Assembly (NCBI GenBank): GCA_014529385.2
Contig: CM043946.1
Coordinates: 39,871,558-39,935,557, forward strand
Source: Adiantum capillus-veneris
Lineage: Eukaryota > Streptophyta > Polypodiopsida > Polypodiales > Pteridaceae
Length of the DNA stretch: 64,000 nucleotides
Direction of reading: 5' to 3'
The translations under genes were made by a program, and so were the position numbers. The notes below the pieces were generated by a model that made no database searches, was not told the origin of the DNA, and saw only the letters and a list, made by a program, of their open reading frames with translations. Below are positions 1-10,256 of this stretch, one piece after another (within the stretch, counting starts at the first letter, position 1; every line of letters starts with the position of its first letter).

Positions 1-1065
1 AACAACTTCACTGGCCATTCCATGTGCCCCATTTTGAATCCCTTTTGGCCTAAAAAACCACATTAGACATACATATCATGTATCACCTTCCTACCCATGC
101 CTTCCATTCCTACTTTTGCACTTTTCCGTGCACCTATCAACATACATACAACTGCTTGTGCCCTCTACTATAGTCGACACACTTTGACTGCACCATCATT
201 GCCCAACCCCCTTGTTGAACATTCATGTTCAACCAATAAACTACTTTATTCGCTTAGGAACTGCAAAACTAAAGAACACTGTGATCAAACAAAAAAAAAT
301 TGTACCCTATGTACAAAGCCCTACTCCTGCTTCCCGCCACCAATCCTCAAGTGGGTTTCCCCACCCCCTACATCACAACATGGTTTCCACCTGGATCAAA
401 CACCGTGGCTTTGGTCTCTTCCATCCATCTGCATCATCTCTAGTAGTGCTTCACCCAAGCACATAGCCATCCATGTACACTATATGGGGCCATCACACCT
501 TTGCATCTCTTCGAGCATCATGTTGCCTACTTAACATACCCAACTCTACCAGCACATCGATTGATCCAACAAAAGCATCTGACCCTCCCTCCCAACCACA
601 TAAAGTAGAGATCCTCTCTAAGGAACCCCGTATCTGGTGGATAACACATTGCACGGCCCACATACCTCCTTTGAAAGCTTGGACACATCCTCAAAATTTC
701 CTTCAGCTGCCATAGAGGACACCTGATGTGTTGTCTCCACCATTGGTTCCACGCCTTCCTCTACATCCACTTCTTCAAACTCAACCCCAACATCATCAAG
801 CCCTTCTTCATTGATCAGCCCTTCAAGGCCAACCGTCACCTCAGCTTTGCCAACTTCATCGCTTCATCTCTAGCCAAAGAAGGTAGAGAATCATCCTCTA
901 CTGCACTATCCTGGTCATCTTCCAAAGCCAAGTTTGCTTCCTGTTTCATGGAAACACTACATACCTGTTGCACCACTATAGCACATTCCATAGTAATTTT
1001 CACAAGCACAACCATCAAAATGGCACCCCATATCATCTTTTCTAACAGGTCCACTTATGTAGGTA
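1..1065 (-). repeat. Degenerate dispersed repeat, unknown family
   Basis: The first about 205 bases match the reverse complement of about 32211-32400, with the same order of words over roughly 190 bases, so this is a dispersed repeat. On the minus strand 1054 to 618 reads as an acidic, Glu/Asp-rich coding-like stretch broken by a frameshift near 855-860; I do not recognise it. The region ends where the Copia-B2 LTR begins at 1066, so it is probably the sequence that received Copia-B2. Expression or function cannot be supported. Confidence 0.5.
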
Positions 1066-1233
1066 TGTTGGGATGAAGGCCAAGTGGCCGTGGGAACCCA
1101 CCCTTACTATTTTTCTCCCTAATCAATACCTCTCCACTAACTCAAACTCTCTCTGCTCTATCTCCTTCCCCAATTCTCTTCTCCCCTCTCTTGTATGCTT
1201 ACCACTCTTGCACACTCCACATCAGCACCATCA
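1066..1233 (+). repeat. 5' LTR of Copia-B2
   Basis: The segment starts TGTTGGGATGAAGGCC and ends CA directly before a tRNA-type primer site. It is clearly related to the LTRs at 22503-22755 and (reverse strand) 43749-43951: the same start, the same CT-rich middle and the same position relative to the primer site. At 168 bases it is shorter than its relatives (253 and 203). The rest of this element is not next to it: the leader stops at 1440 where Gypsy-1 begins and resumes, in opposite orientation, at 37693. Confidence 0.8.
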
Positions 1234-1235
1234 AT

Positions 1236-1247
1236 TGGTATCAAAGC
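1236..1247 (+). other. Primer-binding site of Copia-B2
   Basis: TGGTATCAAAGC, one base different from the common plant copia site TGGTATCAGAGC, which pairs with the 3' end of initiator methionine tRNA. It lies two bases after the LTR end, the usual distance. Confidence 0.8.
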
Positions 1248-1440
1248 TTTGGTTCGATAGTGGTGGTGATCTCTCGGCGGCATCGAAGCTCGGTGCTTCA
1301 CGGCACCGGATTGGGCTGATTGGATTGGAGAGATCGAGAGAGATAGGCGGTTCCCGGCTACCTGGCGCGTGCAGCCCCTCTAGGCTTGGAGGGCACCTTG
1401 AAAGATTTGGAAGGAATCTCTGTAGGAAAATAGTCGGGCA
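1248..1440 (+). other. First part of Copia-B2 leader
   Basis: Sequence between the primer site and the left edge of Gypsy-1. No coding pattern is visible. The last five bases, GGGCA (1436-1440), pair as a target-site duplication with TGCTC at 37694-37698 read on the other strand (TGCCC versus TGCTC, four of five), which indicates Gypsy-1 inserted here. Confidence 0.65.
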
Positions 1441-1685
1441 TGTGCACGTCTGTCGCACGTGTTAATGCAAGAAGCTTGCTGATACACTATGTGCGAGCCA
1501 CAAATGGCTCTAAGCACGCAACTAGCCTAAACTAGTAAGCTCAAAGATGATGATGGTGTGTCACTCACCGCTCTACGCTTGCTGTCGTGGAGGATTCCTC
1601 GCCCCGAAGAAGAAGGAGCTGATGCTACGCCACGCTCAACCGCTTCGCCGCCGCCATGTCGTCGTTGCAATGCTCGATCGCACAC

Positions 1686-1686
<1 letters not shown>

Positions 1687-1729
<43 letters not shown>

Positions 1730-1746
1730 ATACACACACACACACA
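1687..1746. repeat. (CT)n/(AC)n microsatellite inside Gypsy-1 LTR
   Basis: About 20 CT repeats followed by CA repeats. The matching position of the other Gypsy-1 LTR (37990-38062) carries a (GT)n/(GA)n tract of different length, so this is a variable-length tract within the LTR leader. Confidence 0.9.
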
Positions 1747-2015
1747 AGGAGATGAAGAAGAAGAAGATGGAGATGGAGCAAGAGCACTCTTCAATTGCAC
1801 AAATGAGAGAATGAGTGAATTTTAGGTTTAGTTGACTTTTATATGAGCTCGCCCCATTCACACTTGGGCACCCATGCTTAGCCAACTAATCCCTTGAATG
1901 TTCCAGTTAGAGTGCACCTCTCACATCGACGATCACTCTTACCCTTTTCCTATTGGACCGACAAGCCCGGTACCTGACCCTACCAAATAAATAATACAAC
2001 GCCCTTTGTAGGTGA

Positions 2016-2257
2016 TGTTAGGTAAAGGCGGTGTGCCTCACCGTGCTTTGCCCGTGTCTGCCGGCCAGTGTCTGGCTACCCACATTTATCTCCTTATTCT
2101 TTATACATACAAAGAATAAGGAGCTCTCACGTACATTCTCACAAGGTGCTCACATAGTGAGATTTGGGAGCTCCACTTACATTTCGTGTCATTCTCTCTC
2201 TCTTCCTCTCTTCCCTTCGCACTCTTTGCACATGCGCACCGCATTCGCGCACTCACA
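2016..2257 (+). repeat. 5' LTR of Copia-A
   Basis: Starts TGTTAGGTAAAGGCGG and ends CTCACA. It contains a short hairpin-like word pair CTCCTTATTCTTTAT / AAAGAATAAGGAG near 2090-2123. Same length as the 3' LTR. Confidence 0.92.
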
Positions 2258-2259
2258 AT

Positions 2260-2271
2260 TGGCATCAGAGC
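2260..2271 (+). other. Primer-binding site of Copia-A
   Basis: TGGCATCAGAGC, one substitution from the plant copia consensus complementary to initiator methionine tRNA; two bases after the LTR. Confidence 0.85.
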
Positions 2272-3382
2272 TTTGGCTTCGCGACAGATGGAGTGCTATA
2301 GAGAAGTGATCTTTTGGCTACGGTGAGCTTGTTTTCGGTGGAAGCTTGAGATCGGTGAGCAACCACCAAATCTGTGCTCATGGAAGCTTGAGGGACATTC
2401 TCAAGCTTGAGGGAAAAGTGTATTGCAAGTGTGTATGCTTTTTGCAATCATATTTGCAGAAAGAATGCAAATTTTCATTTTCGCAGGTCATTTTTAAAGC
2501 CCAAAAAACAGTGTTTTTTGTATAACTTTTGCATACGAAATGCGATTTATGTAAGGTCAGGGTGTAACCTGGGGTTTTGGCACGCTCCGGACGCAATGTT
2601 AATGTCCATTTGAGCTGATTTTGACCTCTGAAATTTCTGCAGTAGCAACAAGTTTTTGCTGCTTTTTGGGTCGAAAATAGTGTTTTTGACATATCTTGTA
2701 CACTCTGACTCAGATCTATATGATCTAGGGGTCTACCCCAGGGTTTGTCAACGTTCTGGACGCAATGGTGATATCAAAATTTTGAAATTCTGAACTCTGA
2801 TTTTTTGACAGCAACCTGTGTTTTTTTTGACACACAAAAGATTTGACACTTAAGGGCTTGTATACTACAAATCATTGTGTAGATTGCATCTGGGGTTATG
2901 TACGTCACATTGTGGAGTCCATTGGGTGCTGATTTAACTTGCAATTGTGTATACAACTGTTGATTTGGGATGTGGTTCTTGGACTAAGGCACATCCGTAT
3001 GCAGTTTCTCGGCACATGGTTTTGTGTTGATGTATACTCTATGTGGGAACAAATGTGGAGATGTGGAGCCATCATGGCTAAGTATTTTGGATGCATGGTT
3101 GATGCTCGTAGTTGAGCACTTGTTTATGCGCATCCATTGAAGCTTGTTTATGCAAACAAGTTGACAGGTTTTGTCAATATTTCGTTGAGTGGTACTCCGA
3201 CTAGAGCGTGCTTGCTCTTTGTATGACTTTGTGAGGTGATTCCGGATGACTACATTCCCGGATTTGGCCATTTGGACATTTTGTGTTATCTCCATTTGCG
3301 GTTTACTATTGAGTTTTTGCTCCAATTACAAGGGAGAATGTGCCAAAATTTTATCAAATTTGTTTGCCTATTGTAGAGGCTT
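2272..3382 (+). other. Copia-A leader and lost gag region
   Basis: No convincing coding frame. Two related phrases ending GGACGCAATG recur at about 2580-2598 and 2748-2768 (each after a stretch containing GGGGTTTTGGC or CAGGGTTTGTC), so an internal duplication of about 170 bases is likely. The 5' half of gag is not recognisable. Confidence 0.5.
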
Positions 3383-4012
3383 GTGAGCTTAATAGTTTGC
3401 TTACTTTGTCTGCTTGAGATAGTGGTCTGCTCTCAGGTGGGAGAGTTTTGTGATCTCGAGCATTGTTTGCCATTGTTTGGCACGGCCATGAGAGACAATT
3501 TTTTTTGTTCACGACGACTGACAGGTTGGTATTGTGGCCACAAGGGGCATATTAGGCGTCGTTGCTTCAGGTATATGAAGCAGCGGAAGAGGCAGATGCA
3601 TGGTGCTACTATGAGGATAGATGCTAGAGAGTATGCATGTGACGGGCATGTCACTTTTGAATCTAGCTTGCCTTTAGACTACTTTGTGTCTTGGGATAGC
3701 ACATTGTCTACACGTTTTCTACTAGACAAGCATGCAATTTTTCACGTGATGCCACGTCGTGATTTGTTTTGCTATTTCTCTAATGGGAGACTTGGTTGTG
3801 TACAGTTTGCTGATGGTTCAACATATGACATAGAGGGTGCTGGAGATGTATGCATGTCTTTACCTAGCGGTGCATTGTTTACACTACGAGATGTAGGTTA
3901 TGTACCAGGACTCAGTCAGAGTCTCATTTCAGTGCGTCAGTTTTGCAGAGTAGTGGACATTGTGTATTGCTTGAAGAGCGGTCATTTTAGCTACATAGGG
4001 GATCACTGGTGA
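3383..4012 (+). pseudogene. Copia-A gag end and protease remnant
   Basis: A 209-codon frame. A zinc-knuckle-like motif WYCGHKGHIRRRC lies near residue 48; the first cysteine of the usual C-X2-C-X4-H-X4-C is gone. It is followed by a copia protease-like stretch ending in YVPGLSQSLISVRQF, the phrase that normally reads YVPxLxxNLLSVxQL. The active-site DSGA is not preserved (LDKHAIFH in its place). The frame stops at a TGA just before the next domain. Decayed and non-functional. Confidence 0.7.
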
Positions 4013-4735
4013 TAGCCAGAGGTGCTAGGAGTGGTCTGGTATACCCTTTGCATATTTTTGACACACAAGGCGGTGTAATCTTTGTGTATTTGCAGCCATG
4101 TTTGGAGCGAGAGACGAGGCGTGTCTCTTTTGTGGATGTGCTGCATGGAGAGCACGTTGTGCATTTGTCTTGTGGTGACGTTCACACAGACAGTGGTATC
4201 TCTGGGAATGCACAGCTTTGTCAGTCATCAGTTGAGGTGACATCAGTTAGCCAGAGACCGATGCATTGTTCTATGATGCATCTGATATGTTTGAGGGCGA
4301 CAGTGTCCTTCAGAAAATTGTATGTGATTGCAGTGGTGCTGATTTTTTGGTTTTGCAATCATTCTCAGCAGATATGCCCTTGCCAGAGGATGCTGACATG
4401 GTGATGCATAGTCAGGTGGTTCCTGATGAGGATGCATATGGCACTGAGGTTGCTGACAGGGATAGGTTGGCACACATAGTGCATGTTTTGTCGGCTTTCC
4501 GGTGTCTCATGTCTAACCTTTTGGTCTCTAGACCTGATCTTTCTTATGCGGTTAGTGCATTTGTAGTGGGAGTTGTCAGCCGTGCGATGACTGACACTGG
4601 CATTGTGCATTGTGGAGCCATGCAGGTCGTCACTCGATACCTTCATCATGAGTGTCATCGTAGATCTAGCCCTAGTGGTATGCATGTTGCATCTACATTA
4701 GAGCATGTTTGGAGTGAGCCAATGGGCATAGGTTG
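4009..4735 (+). pseudogene. Copia-A pre-integrase and RT/RNase H remnants
   Basis: The first codons (ARGARSGLVYPLHI) resemble the copia segment just before the GAG-pre-integrase domain. Further on, near 4455-4660, the frame reads SRPDLSYAVSAF and the later phrase GAMQVVTRYLHH, which correspond to the RPDI.YAV and HW.AVK..LRYL phrases at the reverse transcriptase/RNase H border of copia elements. Integrase and catalytic reverse transcriptase (YVDD) are missing between them, so an internal deletion of a few kilobases removed them. Confidence 0.65.
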
Positions 4736-4810
4736 AGAGTCCTCTTGTCTCACCTCTTGTATATACTAGTAGTAGGCTAGTCTTCTTGCCACTTATTGGC
4801 ACGCAGTCTT

Positions 4811-4821
4811 TAGTGGGAGAA
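4811..4821 (+). other. Polypurine tract of Copia-A
   Basis: TAGTGGGAGAA immediately before the 3' LTR, the standard copia plus-strand primer. Confidence 0.8.
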
Positions 4822-5063
4822 TGTTAGGTAAAGGCGGTGTGCCTCACCATGCTTTACCCGTGTCCGCCGGCTAGTGTCTGGCTGCCCACATTTATCTCCT
4901 TATTCTTTATACATACAAAGAATAAGGAGCTCTCACTTACATTCTCACATGGTGCTCACACAGTGAGATTTAGGATCTCCACTCACATCTCGTGTCGTTC
5001 TCTCTCTCTTCCTCTCTCCCCTTCGCACTCTCTACGCATGCACACCGCATCCGCGCACTCACA
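4822..5063 (+). repeat. 3' LTR of Copia-A
   Basis: 242 bases, same ends as the 5' LTR, followed at once by the second GGTGA copy (5064-5068). Confidence 0.92.
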
Positions 5064-5092
5064 GGTGATAGGAATGTTCGTGAGGGTTAACA

Positions 5093-5105
5093 TGCCCCCC
5101 TTCCT
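5093..5105 (-). other. Polypurine tract of Gypsy-1
   Basis: On the minus strand AGGAAGGGGGGCA directly precedes the LTR start TGTTAAC. This purine run is the expected plus-strand primer and fixes the LTR at 1441-5092 as the 3' one. Confidence 0.8.
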
Positions 5106-6473
5106 GATGTAGATTCCGTCCTCGGAAGCTATTGAGTTGAAGCTTGTTTGTCGAGGTGGAAGAGCATTTGAGATGAATGTCCTTAGCCTTCTTCAGTCAC
5201 TGCAAAATCAAACAACATTGGCACAGTAATTGCATTCTCATATATAATTAAAAAGCATATGCAGTTGTAGGCAGACAATTTAACAGAATTTTAAAACCAT
5301 TTGTCAGCAATAAACATTAAATTGCAATATAATCAAACGCATAAACAGTTGTAAAGGTAAAAAATTAAACAAGTTTGGTGTCTCTAATTTAACGGTCGAA
5401 AGGCACTAAAGATCGACTATTAATACCATAGGCAAGCTTCTGAGTTTTCTCTAGTCAATTAAGTTGTTTAATCGCAAGAGCCAAGTATTTCATGTCCGAG
5501 GGCTGACTAGAGGCTATACCTAGAAGACCTTGTAGTTAAGCTACAATAAAAGGAATTTCTCATGAAATCATCGGCTGACTGATTACCTTTTCTTTGACCC
5601 CCAAAGTCTTTTCACAGTGATTCAATTTTGATGTGTGTGCTTATTTGTATGCCTTGGGTTTTTTGTTTTTCAAGGAAAAGCGCCCACACTGGGAACCTCT
5701 AGGGCTCTAGTACCATAGGCAATACATGTGAGTGGAGTACAAAATCAAGCTGAGGTTTCTCTTCTAGCTTAAGATTTTACATTGTGGCACTTTGATTTTT
5801 TGTTTGTTCATTTTCAACATTTTAATTTTGTAATTTTGGGGGGTCATATAACACTGTTACCCTCCCCAGGCTCATCACACTAGTAAGCTCCCTTTATAAT
5901 ACTTAAGCTAAAGGTCAATAGGGACTAAGCCCACTAGAAAGCCCTAGTACATTTACACAATGCTGCCGGATTAAGAACCTAAGTAGCCATTGATTATTAG
6001 GAAGGCATTCCCCATGATATTAAGAGAAGATCTCTAACGCCTACCTTGGTCAAACTAGCTCAGTCGGACTGCTTGATTTTTAAACCTAGACAAGTAATTA
6101 TGACAAAAGATTACATTGAATTTAATGTTTGATACTAAGCAAATGTGCTGGATATTATGCTATCAATCACAATTAAAGCAGACAAACATGGATGCAAAAA
6201 GATAAGGGGCAACACTAATGGACAAGAAACACCTGTTTGTGTTGATGGTCGCGCTTGATTTGAAGTGTGAATGAGAGAAAGATCCCATGAAGATCCAAAT
6301 CCTAACAACAGCAACACGTTCATGTACACACTAAGAAACACAAAAAATATGTCTAGGAGGCACATCAGGGGGAAAAGGTACCAACACTTATTGAACCCTA
6401 ACCTAATTATTTTCATTCCCCCTAGAGAGTCAAGGGAATAGGATATTGTAGAGATTGGGGCGAAACCCTAGGG
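5106..6473 (-). other. Gypsy-1 3' non-coding stretch
   Basis: About 1.4 kb with no frame I trust. On the minus strand a 93-codon frame (6416-6135) is hydrophobic and has no recognisable domain. The segment lies downstream of the ORF at 6474 and upstream of the polypurine tract, so it may be its 3' untranslated part. Confidence 0.5.
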
Positions 6474-6854
6474 CTAAACCCTATCCTCATCGTCGAGAAA
6501 AACAAAGTCATCATCCCTGAGACCATATGTGCCATTCGTATAATCATATAAATCTTCTTCATCATCAGAGGCACTAATGTTTACTAAGAAGGTCACTAGA
6601 CGCCTATAGACATCTTGGTCAAAAGGATAGGCTTTTGCAATGGGAGATACACTCTCTACTAAGTATGGATCAATCGTGGTCAACAAGAGATGTATCAGCC
6701 ATTCTAACTCCTTGAAATTCCTCTCACATGCTAGCGTACCTACCAAATCCCATTCACAGGCAAGCATCGGAAAGACCATGTGAAACATTCGTAAAAAGTA
6801 ACGAGGGTACCTCTCACCCAAGGCAGGAGTGGATGACTCTAGCGTACTAGCCAT
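6474..6854 (-). CDS. Hypothetical 126-aa protein carried by Gypsy-1
   Basis: An uninterrupted minus-strand frame in an element whose other frames are decayed. I chose the Met at 6854 (MASTLESS) because an upstream Met at 6890 adds only 12 residues that look untranslated. The middle is mixed hydrophobic-helical (YFLRMFHMVFPML, ELEWLIHLLLTTIDPYLV) and the C-terminus is strongly acidic (DDEEDLYD, FVFLDDEDRV). No membrane anchor, signal peptide or known domain is evident. A TATA box lies about 140 bases upstream. It could be a captured host gene fragment, an element accessory gene, or a chance open frame; the intact frame and promoter favour the first two. Confidence 0.4.
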   Translation of the reverse strand: MASTLESSTPALGERYPRYFLRMFHMVFPMLACEWDLVGTLACERNFKELEWLIHLLLTTIDPYLVESVSPIAKAYPFDQDVYRRLVTFLVNISASDDEEDLYDYTNGTYGLRDDDFVFLDDEDRV

Positions 6855-6991
6855 ATCTGTACACGCAAATAGATGATGGTTAGAGTGCAAATATTACAAG
6901 GGTCGTGTTCTTGTGCATAATGTGTTTTGATGATTTTGTGTTATGGCTCTTGCTCTTGCTCTTTTTTATCTTGTTTTTGTGAGTATAAGGC

Positions 6992-6999
6992 TTTATATA
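6992..6999 (-). promoter_or_regulatory. TATA box before the 6474-6854 ORF
   Basis: Minus strand reads TATATAAA within ATGTATATATAAAGCC. A CT/CA-rich stretch follows towards the ATG at 6854, as in plant 5' leaders. It may belong to an LTR-like promoter starting at 7081. Confidence 0.5.
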
Positions 7000-7081
7000 T
7001 ACATTCCCTAAGATTGGGAGATTGAGAGGTCAGGGAGAAAGGTTGAGAGGGGAGTGAGTGAATGATGACTGTCAGCAAACA

Positions 7082-7096
7082 CTCCCCCCTTCCTTG
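7082..7096 (-). other. Second polypurine tract, internal to Gypsy-1
   Basis: Minus strand CCCAAGGAAGGGGGAG followed at once by TGTTTGCTGACAG. It has the same layout as the true polypurine tract at 5093 (GATCTAC or GAATCTACATC, purine run, then TGTT). It is either a central plus-strand primer or the relic of the 3' end of a related element. Confidence 0.45.
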
Positions 7097-7423
7097 GGTA
7101 GATCATACCGTTTGAAATGTGCTCGTCACCCTTTGAAACCAATTGTTCCAATTGGTAATAGGTGAGGATTTCTGCCAGTAGTTTTCTATTGCCTTAGGTG
7201 CCTCGTCGAGTTACAAGGGTGATAAGGTACTCTCCCAGGATCGAACTTGAAGTGGTTCACCAGGTGATTCTTGAACACTAGGAGGTGTGGATTCCTTTGT
7301 AGCTTTACGGAGGTCCACTATTGTAGGTGGAGGTTGTGTCGAAGCTTCTATTTCCATATAGGAACTACACGAAGAGCAAGAAGCTTCATTTGATTTCCCT
7401 GTTTCTGAGCTAGGTGGAACAAA

Positions 7424-8082
7424 TCATTTTTTCTTCGGTACCCAAACTAGCTCTGGAGCAGGTGTGTAGCATTCCGTGATTTTTTCCTTTCCACGATCTT
7501 CAATTTGTTTTGGAGCCACAGAATTGAGCTCACATTGGCCCGGTGACAAGTAAGAGCACAATTTACGTTTTGGCACCCAGATTTGATCATTTCCTTTATA
7601 GTAGCCTTGGACTTCCAATAGTCGTTTAGGAATCCACCACCACGTTTCCTTACATTTTTTGAGCGAGTGGGACGTTTCTTACAAGGCTTCTATTTTTTAG
7701 CACTAGCTAGGGTCGCTAAAGAAGCTTTAGGGACCCACTTGTATGTTTTCTTCGTCATATTAGGATGAGTCTTGTTAGAAGCTATATGCATTGCTTGTAG
7801 CATATTTAAGGGTACGGGCATTTCATCCCCCTCAGGTGTTACCCAGGTTGTCCCCCTGTTTCCCCAAGTGTCTATGGTTGCTGCTAGGTGGACCCAATCT
7901 ACATTGTTCGACTTAGTCATCCTAGGTAGTACATCCAGATAAGGAGAATCTTCCCCAACATCAGTGTCCACTTTACACATGTAATAATACTGCAATGGGG
8001 CCGAGTGAACTGTGGTGTCAAATCTATGATCAATTATAAAGCTGTTTCCTAGAGGATGTGCTTGACTAGTTACAATATCCAC
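7424..8082 (-). pseudogene. Gypsy-1 post-protease region with WVPK motifs
   Basis: Two minus-strand frames (8082-7690 and 7618-7424) separated by stops. The motif W-V-P-K recurs three times: KWVPKASL near 7730, IWVPKRKL near 7585 and VWVPKKK near 7430, each followed by basic residues. No reverse transcriptase motif is present where it would be expected after the protease. Short WVPK repeats flanked by lysines suggest a basic nucleic-acid-binding tail; this is inference. Confidence 0.5.
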
Positions 8083-8127
8083 TCGAATTACAGAATCTTG
8101 GAACTGTAAGTAGACATGGTTTTTAGA

Positions 8128-8813
8128 CTATTTATGCACCATTTTTTCTTCCCTCATGAAAGGACTTCCTAAGATCATCTCAGATGCCATAGTGTGCTTG
8201 GAGAAATCCATAACAATGAAGATAACTCTTATTTTATGTCCAAACACCTTGATCTTGAGATCTTCTAGCATCCCAATAGGTTTAACAATACACCCATTGG
8301 CCATCTTCACTACTATGGTTGTAGTCGCAAGGTGAGGTCTTCCCATAGTTAGCAATTTTTAGTCACAATGCTAACCCCAGTGCCACCATCAAGGATTCCC
8401 TTCACAGTTAATCCCTTAGTAGTGATTGGTATCGTCGCATTGGATTCATCACCCTCAAAGTATTGTCCCAACTTGTTAACATGTATTTCTATAACAAGGT
8501 TCTCATCTAGGTTGGGTTGTGGATCTAAGTGTTCCTCCTCTATTGGCATCTCCCCAGCTCCATCTATCTGTGCAAATTGTGGTAGCCCAAACTTCAGTTC
8601 TCCATTGAGGAAGGCTCGAAGAGCTGAGACTAGCTCAGGGTCTATATATAGTTTGGACATGATGGTGGTTCTAACTTCTGAAGACATGAAATCCATCAAT
8701 TTGCCAATGTTTAACGGCACCTTTTGGGCTTCAGTCCCTTGACGTGGGGAAGATGGGATCTCCATTTCTTCGATAGGATCATATAGTCCCTCTGTAAACA
8801 TTCTTTCCATCAA
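8128..8813 (-). pseudogene. Gypsy-1 aspartic protease region
   Basis: Minus-strand frames 8813-8349 and 8355-8128 overlap and are offset by a stop and frameshift near 8350. The first ends GILDGGTGVSIVTKNC, the form in which gypsy proteases carry the catalytic D-S/T-G as D-G-G. The second continues with the protease-like phrases GRPHLATTTIVVKMANG and ILGSPFMREE, matching the flap and the I-L-G-x-P-F/W end of the domain. The protease would cut the Gag polyprotein. The frameshift makes this copy inactive. Confidence 0.7.
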
Positions 8814-8886
8814 GAAGTGAGTACGCCCATATTCCCATGACTTTCAGTCACTTTCTTCTTGGATGACACTAGGTATAGCTAAGGGT

Positions 8887-10014
8887 CTATGGACTTGGTG
8901 AGGTTGTTGTTGCGTAGGGAACACGGTGTCTGTAACCTGTAATCTGGATCTGCCTAGGTGCTCGTTCTAGATCCCTTTGGGTATCTTCTACCAAACTCCT
9001 TAATTGCTTGACTTGCTCAATCTCATCTGTAGGGTTTGGATAAGTTCTTATCTTCTTCTTGGATACTGGCCATTGTGACTCATGACGATCTTCCTTGTTG
9101 GTTTCTATCTTAGTGGTCGTTTTGGTCTCCATGGTTTCACATGAATCAGAATCCTCTTCAGCGTCGTTCATATATACGGGGTCGTCACCAATCCCTATGT
9201 TGGTCTTTGAACTAGGGTCTGACTTTGCTGCTTTTTGTGATCTCTTCCTTCGTGTTTTTTTCTTTTTCTAAGATTGGGCAATTGATACCGTGTCTCTTTC
9301 CTCAAGAATATAATTTTGTTTTTGGAGCATTGATCGTGTGAGTACATTTACTGGTACCACAGGTGTACTTTGTGATGGCTCCTCGGTAACCTCAATCAAG
9401 TTTAATAGCGTGATCTTCGATGCATTTAAATTATTTGGGCATTGGGCAATCAAATGATCTATGCCACATCGATTACACATGAGTATCGGCATTGTAGACA
9501 TGCTCGCTTGATTGGTTTGCATTAGTGTGGCATTATTTTGTAGCCTAATAGGACACTCGGCTACACGATGTGGAACTCCATACTCATAGCATTGAAGAGG
9601 TGGTCTCTTAGCAGTGTAATTGATATTTTGGCCTCTTGCCGCAAGAGCAACTACTTGATAAACAGGTTTGACTTGTCTCCAATAGTCCTCCATATAGTAT
9701 TGTGGACACATCCATCCCATAGGCAATATTAGGATCTATATCTTCCTTAGAGCCTTCCAAACAAGCAATAGATGACTCACAACCCACTTGATTCACATAA
9801 GTGATTCTCGGATGTGGTGGTTGCGGTCCTAGCACTGGAGGTGGTAAGGGTGTTGTTTGAACAACATTTTGGGCCCTAGGGATCATGTACTGTGACGTTT
9901 GTTCAAGAGGTGGGGCCGACATCAATGCAGGCACTAGAGGTGTGTCTGTCCATGCTAAGGTTGGTGTATTGGCCATCGCACGCTTAAATACTATGCAATC
10001 CTTAGCTTGATGAC
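8887..10014 (-). pseudogene. Gypsy-1 gag, C-terminal zinc-knuckle part
   Basis: Minus-strand frames 10009-9608, 9726-9268 and 9171-8887. The frame at 10009 resumes gag after Copia-D; its first residues (QAKDC) supply the end of a zinc knuckle whose start lies beyond 15033. Proline-rich spacer follows, then CYEYGVPHRVAEC (second Cys replaced by Tyr) and CNRCGIDHLIAQC, a C-X2-C-X3-H-X4-C knuckle one residue shorter than the standard spacing. The nucleocapsid part of Gag binds the element RNA. Several stops and shifts make it non-functional. Confidence 0.75.
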
Positions 10015-10242
10015 TGTTACCATATACATGTGGTAGTGATGTGTGTGAACACACTAGGACCGCCGGGGCATTTTTTTCCTCTTTAGGAGGTTTTTTTCCC
10101 CCGTGCATTGTATATACGCCCATCACTCTAGGGCTATCTATCTTTCCATTGCATACTAAGAAACACACTCTCTATTGTGTGCCTTGGGCTTCCTTCGTCT
10201 TCTCCAAGCTGTGTGTGTTTCTCTGCAACCCTAACTCCAACA
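10015..10242 (+). repeat. 5' LTR of Copia-D
   Basis: Begins TGTTACCATATACATG and ends ACTCCAACA. A third, truncated copy of this LTR family lies at 33739-33834. Confidence 0.95.
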
Positions 10243-10244
10243 AT

Positions 10245-10256
10245 TGGTATCAGAGC
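10245..10256 (+). other. Primer-binding site of Copia-D
   Basis: TGGTATCAGAGC, exact plant copia consensus complementary to initiator methionine tRNA. Confidence 0.95.

Larger units (their letters stand above)
2016..5063 (+). mobile_element. Copia-A, deleted Ty1/copia element with both LTRs
   Basis: Complete at both ends: a 242-base LTR at each side, a primer site, a polypurine tract and the target duplication GGTGA at 2011-2015 and 5064-5068. Removing the element and one GGTGA restores the Gypsy-1 LTR, as the undisturbed copy near 37730 shows. At 3048 bases it is too short for a full element; integrase and most of reverse transcriptase are missing. About 20 mismatches between the two LTRs by hand comparison (near 8 percent) suggest an older insertion than Copia-D. 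Confidence 0.92.
1441..5092 (-). repeat. 3' LTR of Gypsy-1, split by Copia-A
   Basis: Read on the minus strand this LTR begins TGTTAACCCTCAC at 5092 and ends ...GACGTGCACA at 1441. It matches the 5' LTR at 37699-38301 over its length, including the TATAAAAG promoter region, the microsatellite and the GAGCCATTTGTGGCTC stretch. Without Copia-A and one duplicated pentamer it measures about 599 bases against 603 for the other LTR. Copia-A interrupts it at 2011-5068. A polypurine tract lies directly upstream on the minus strand (5093-5105), which marks it as the 3' LTR. Confidence 0.85.

Noticed and set aside
7081-7096. True 3' LTR starting at 7081
   Set aside because: Gypsy-1 already has paired LTRs with another sequence, and no second copy or end of such an LTR was found; kept only as a possible second polypurine tract.
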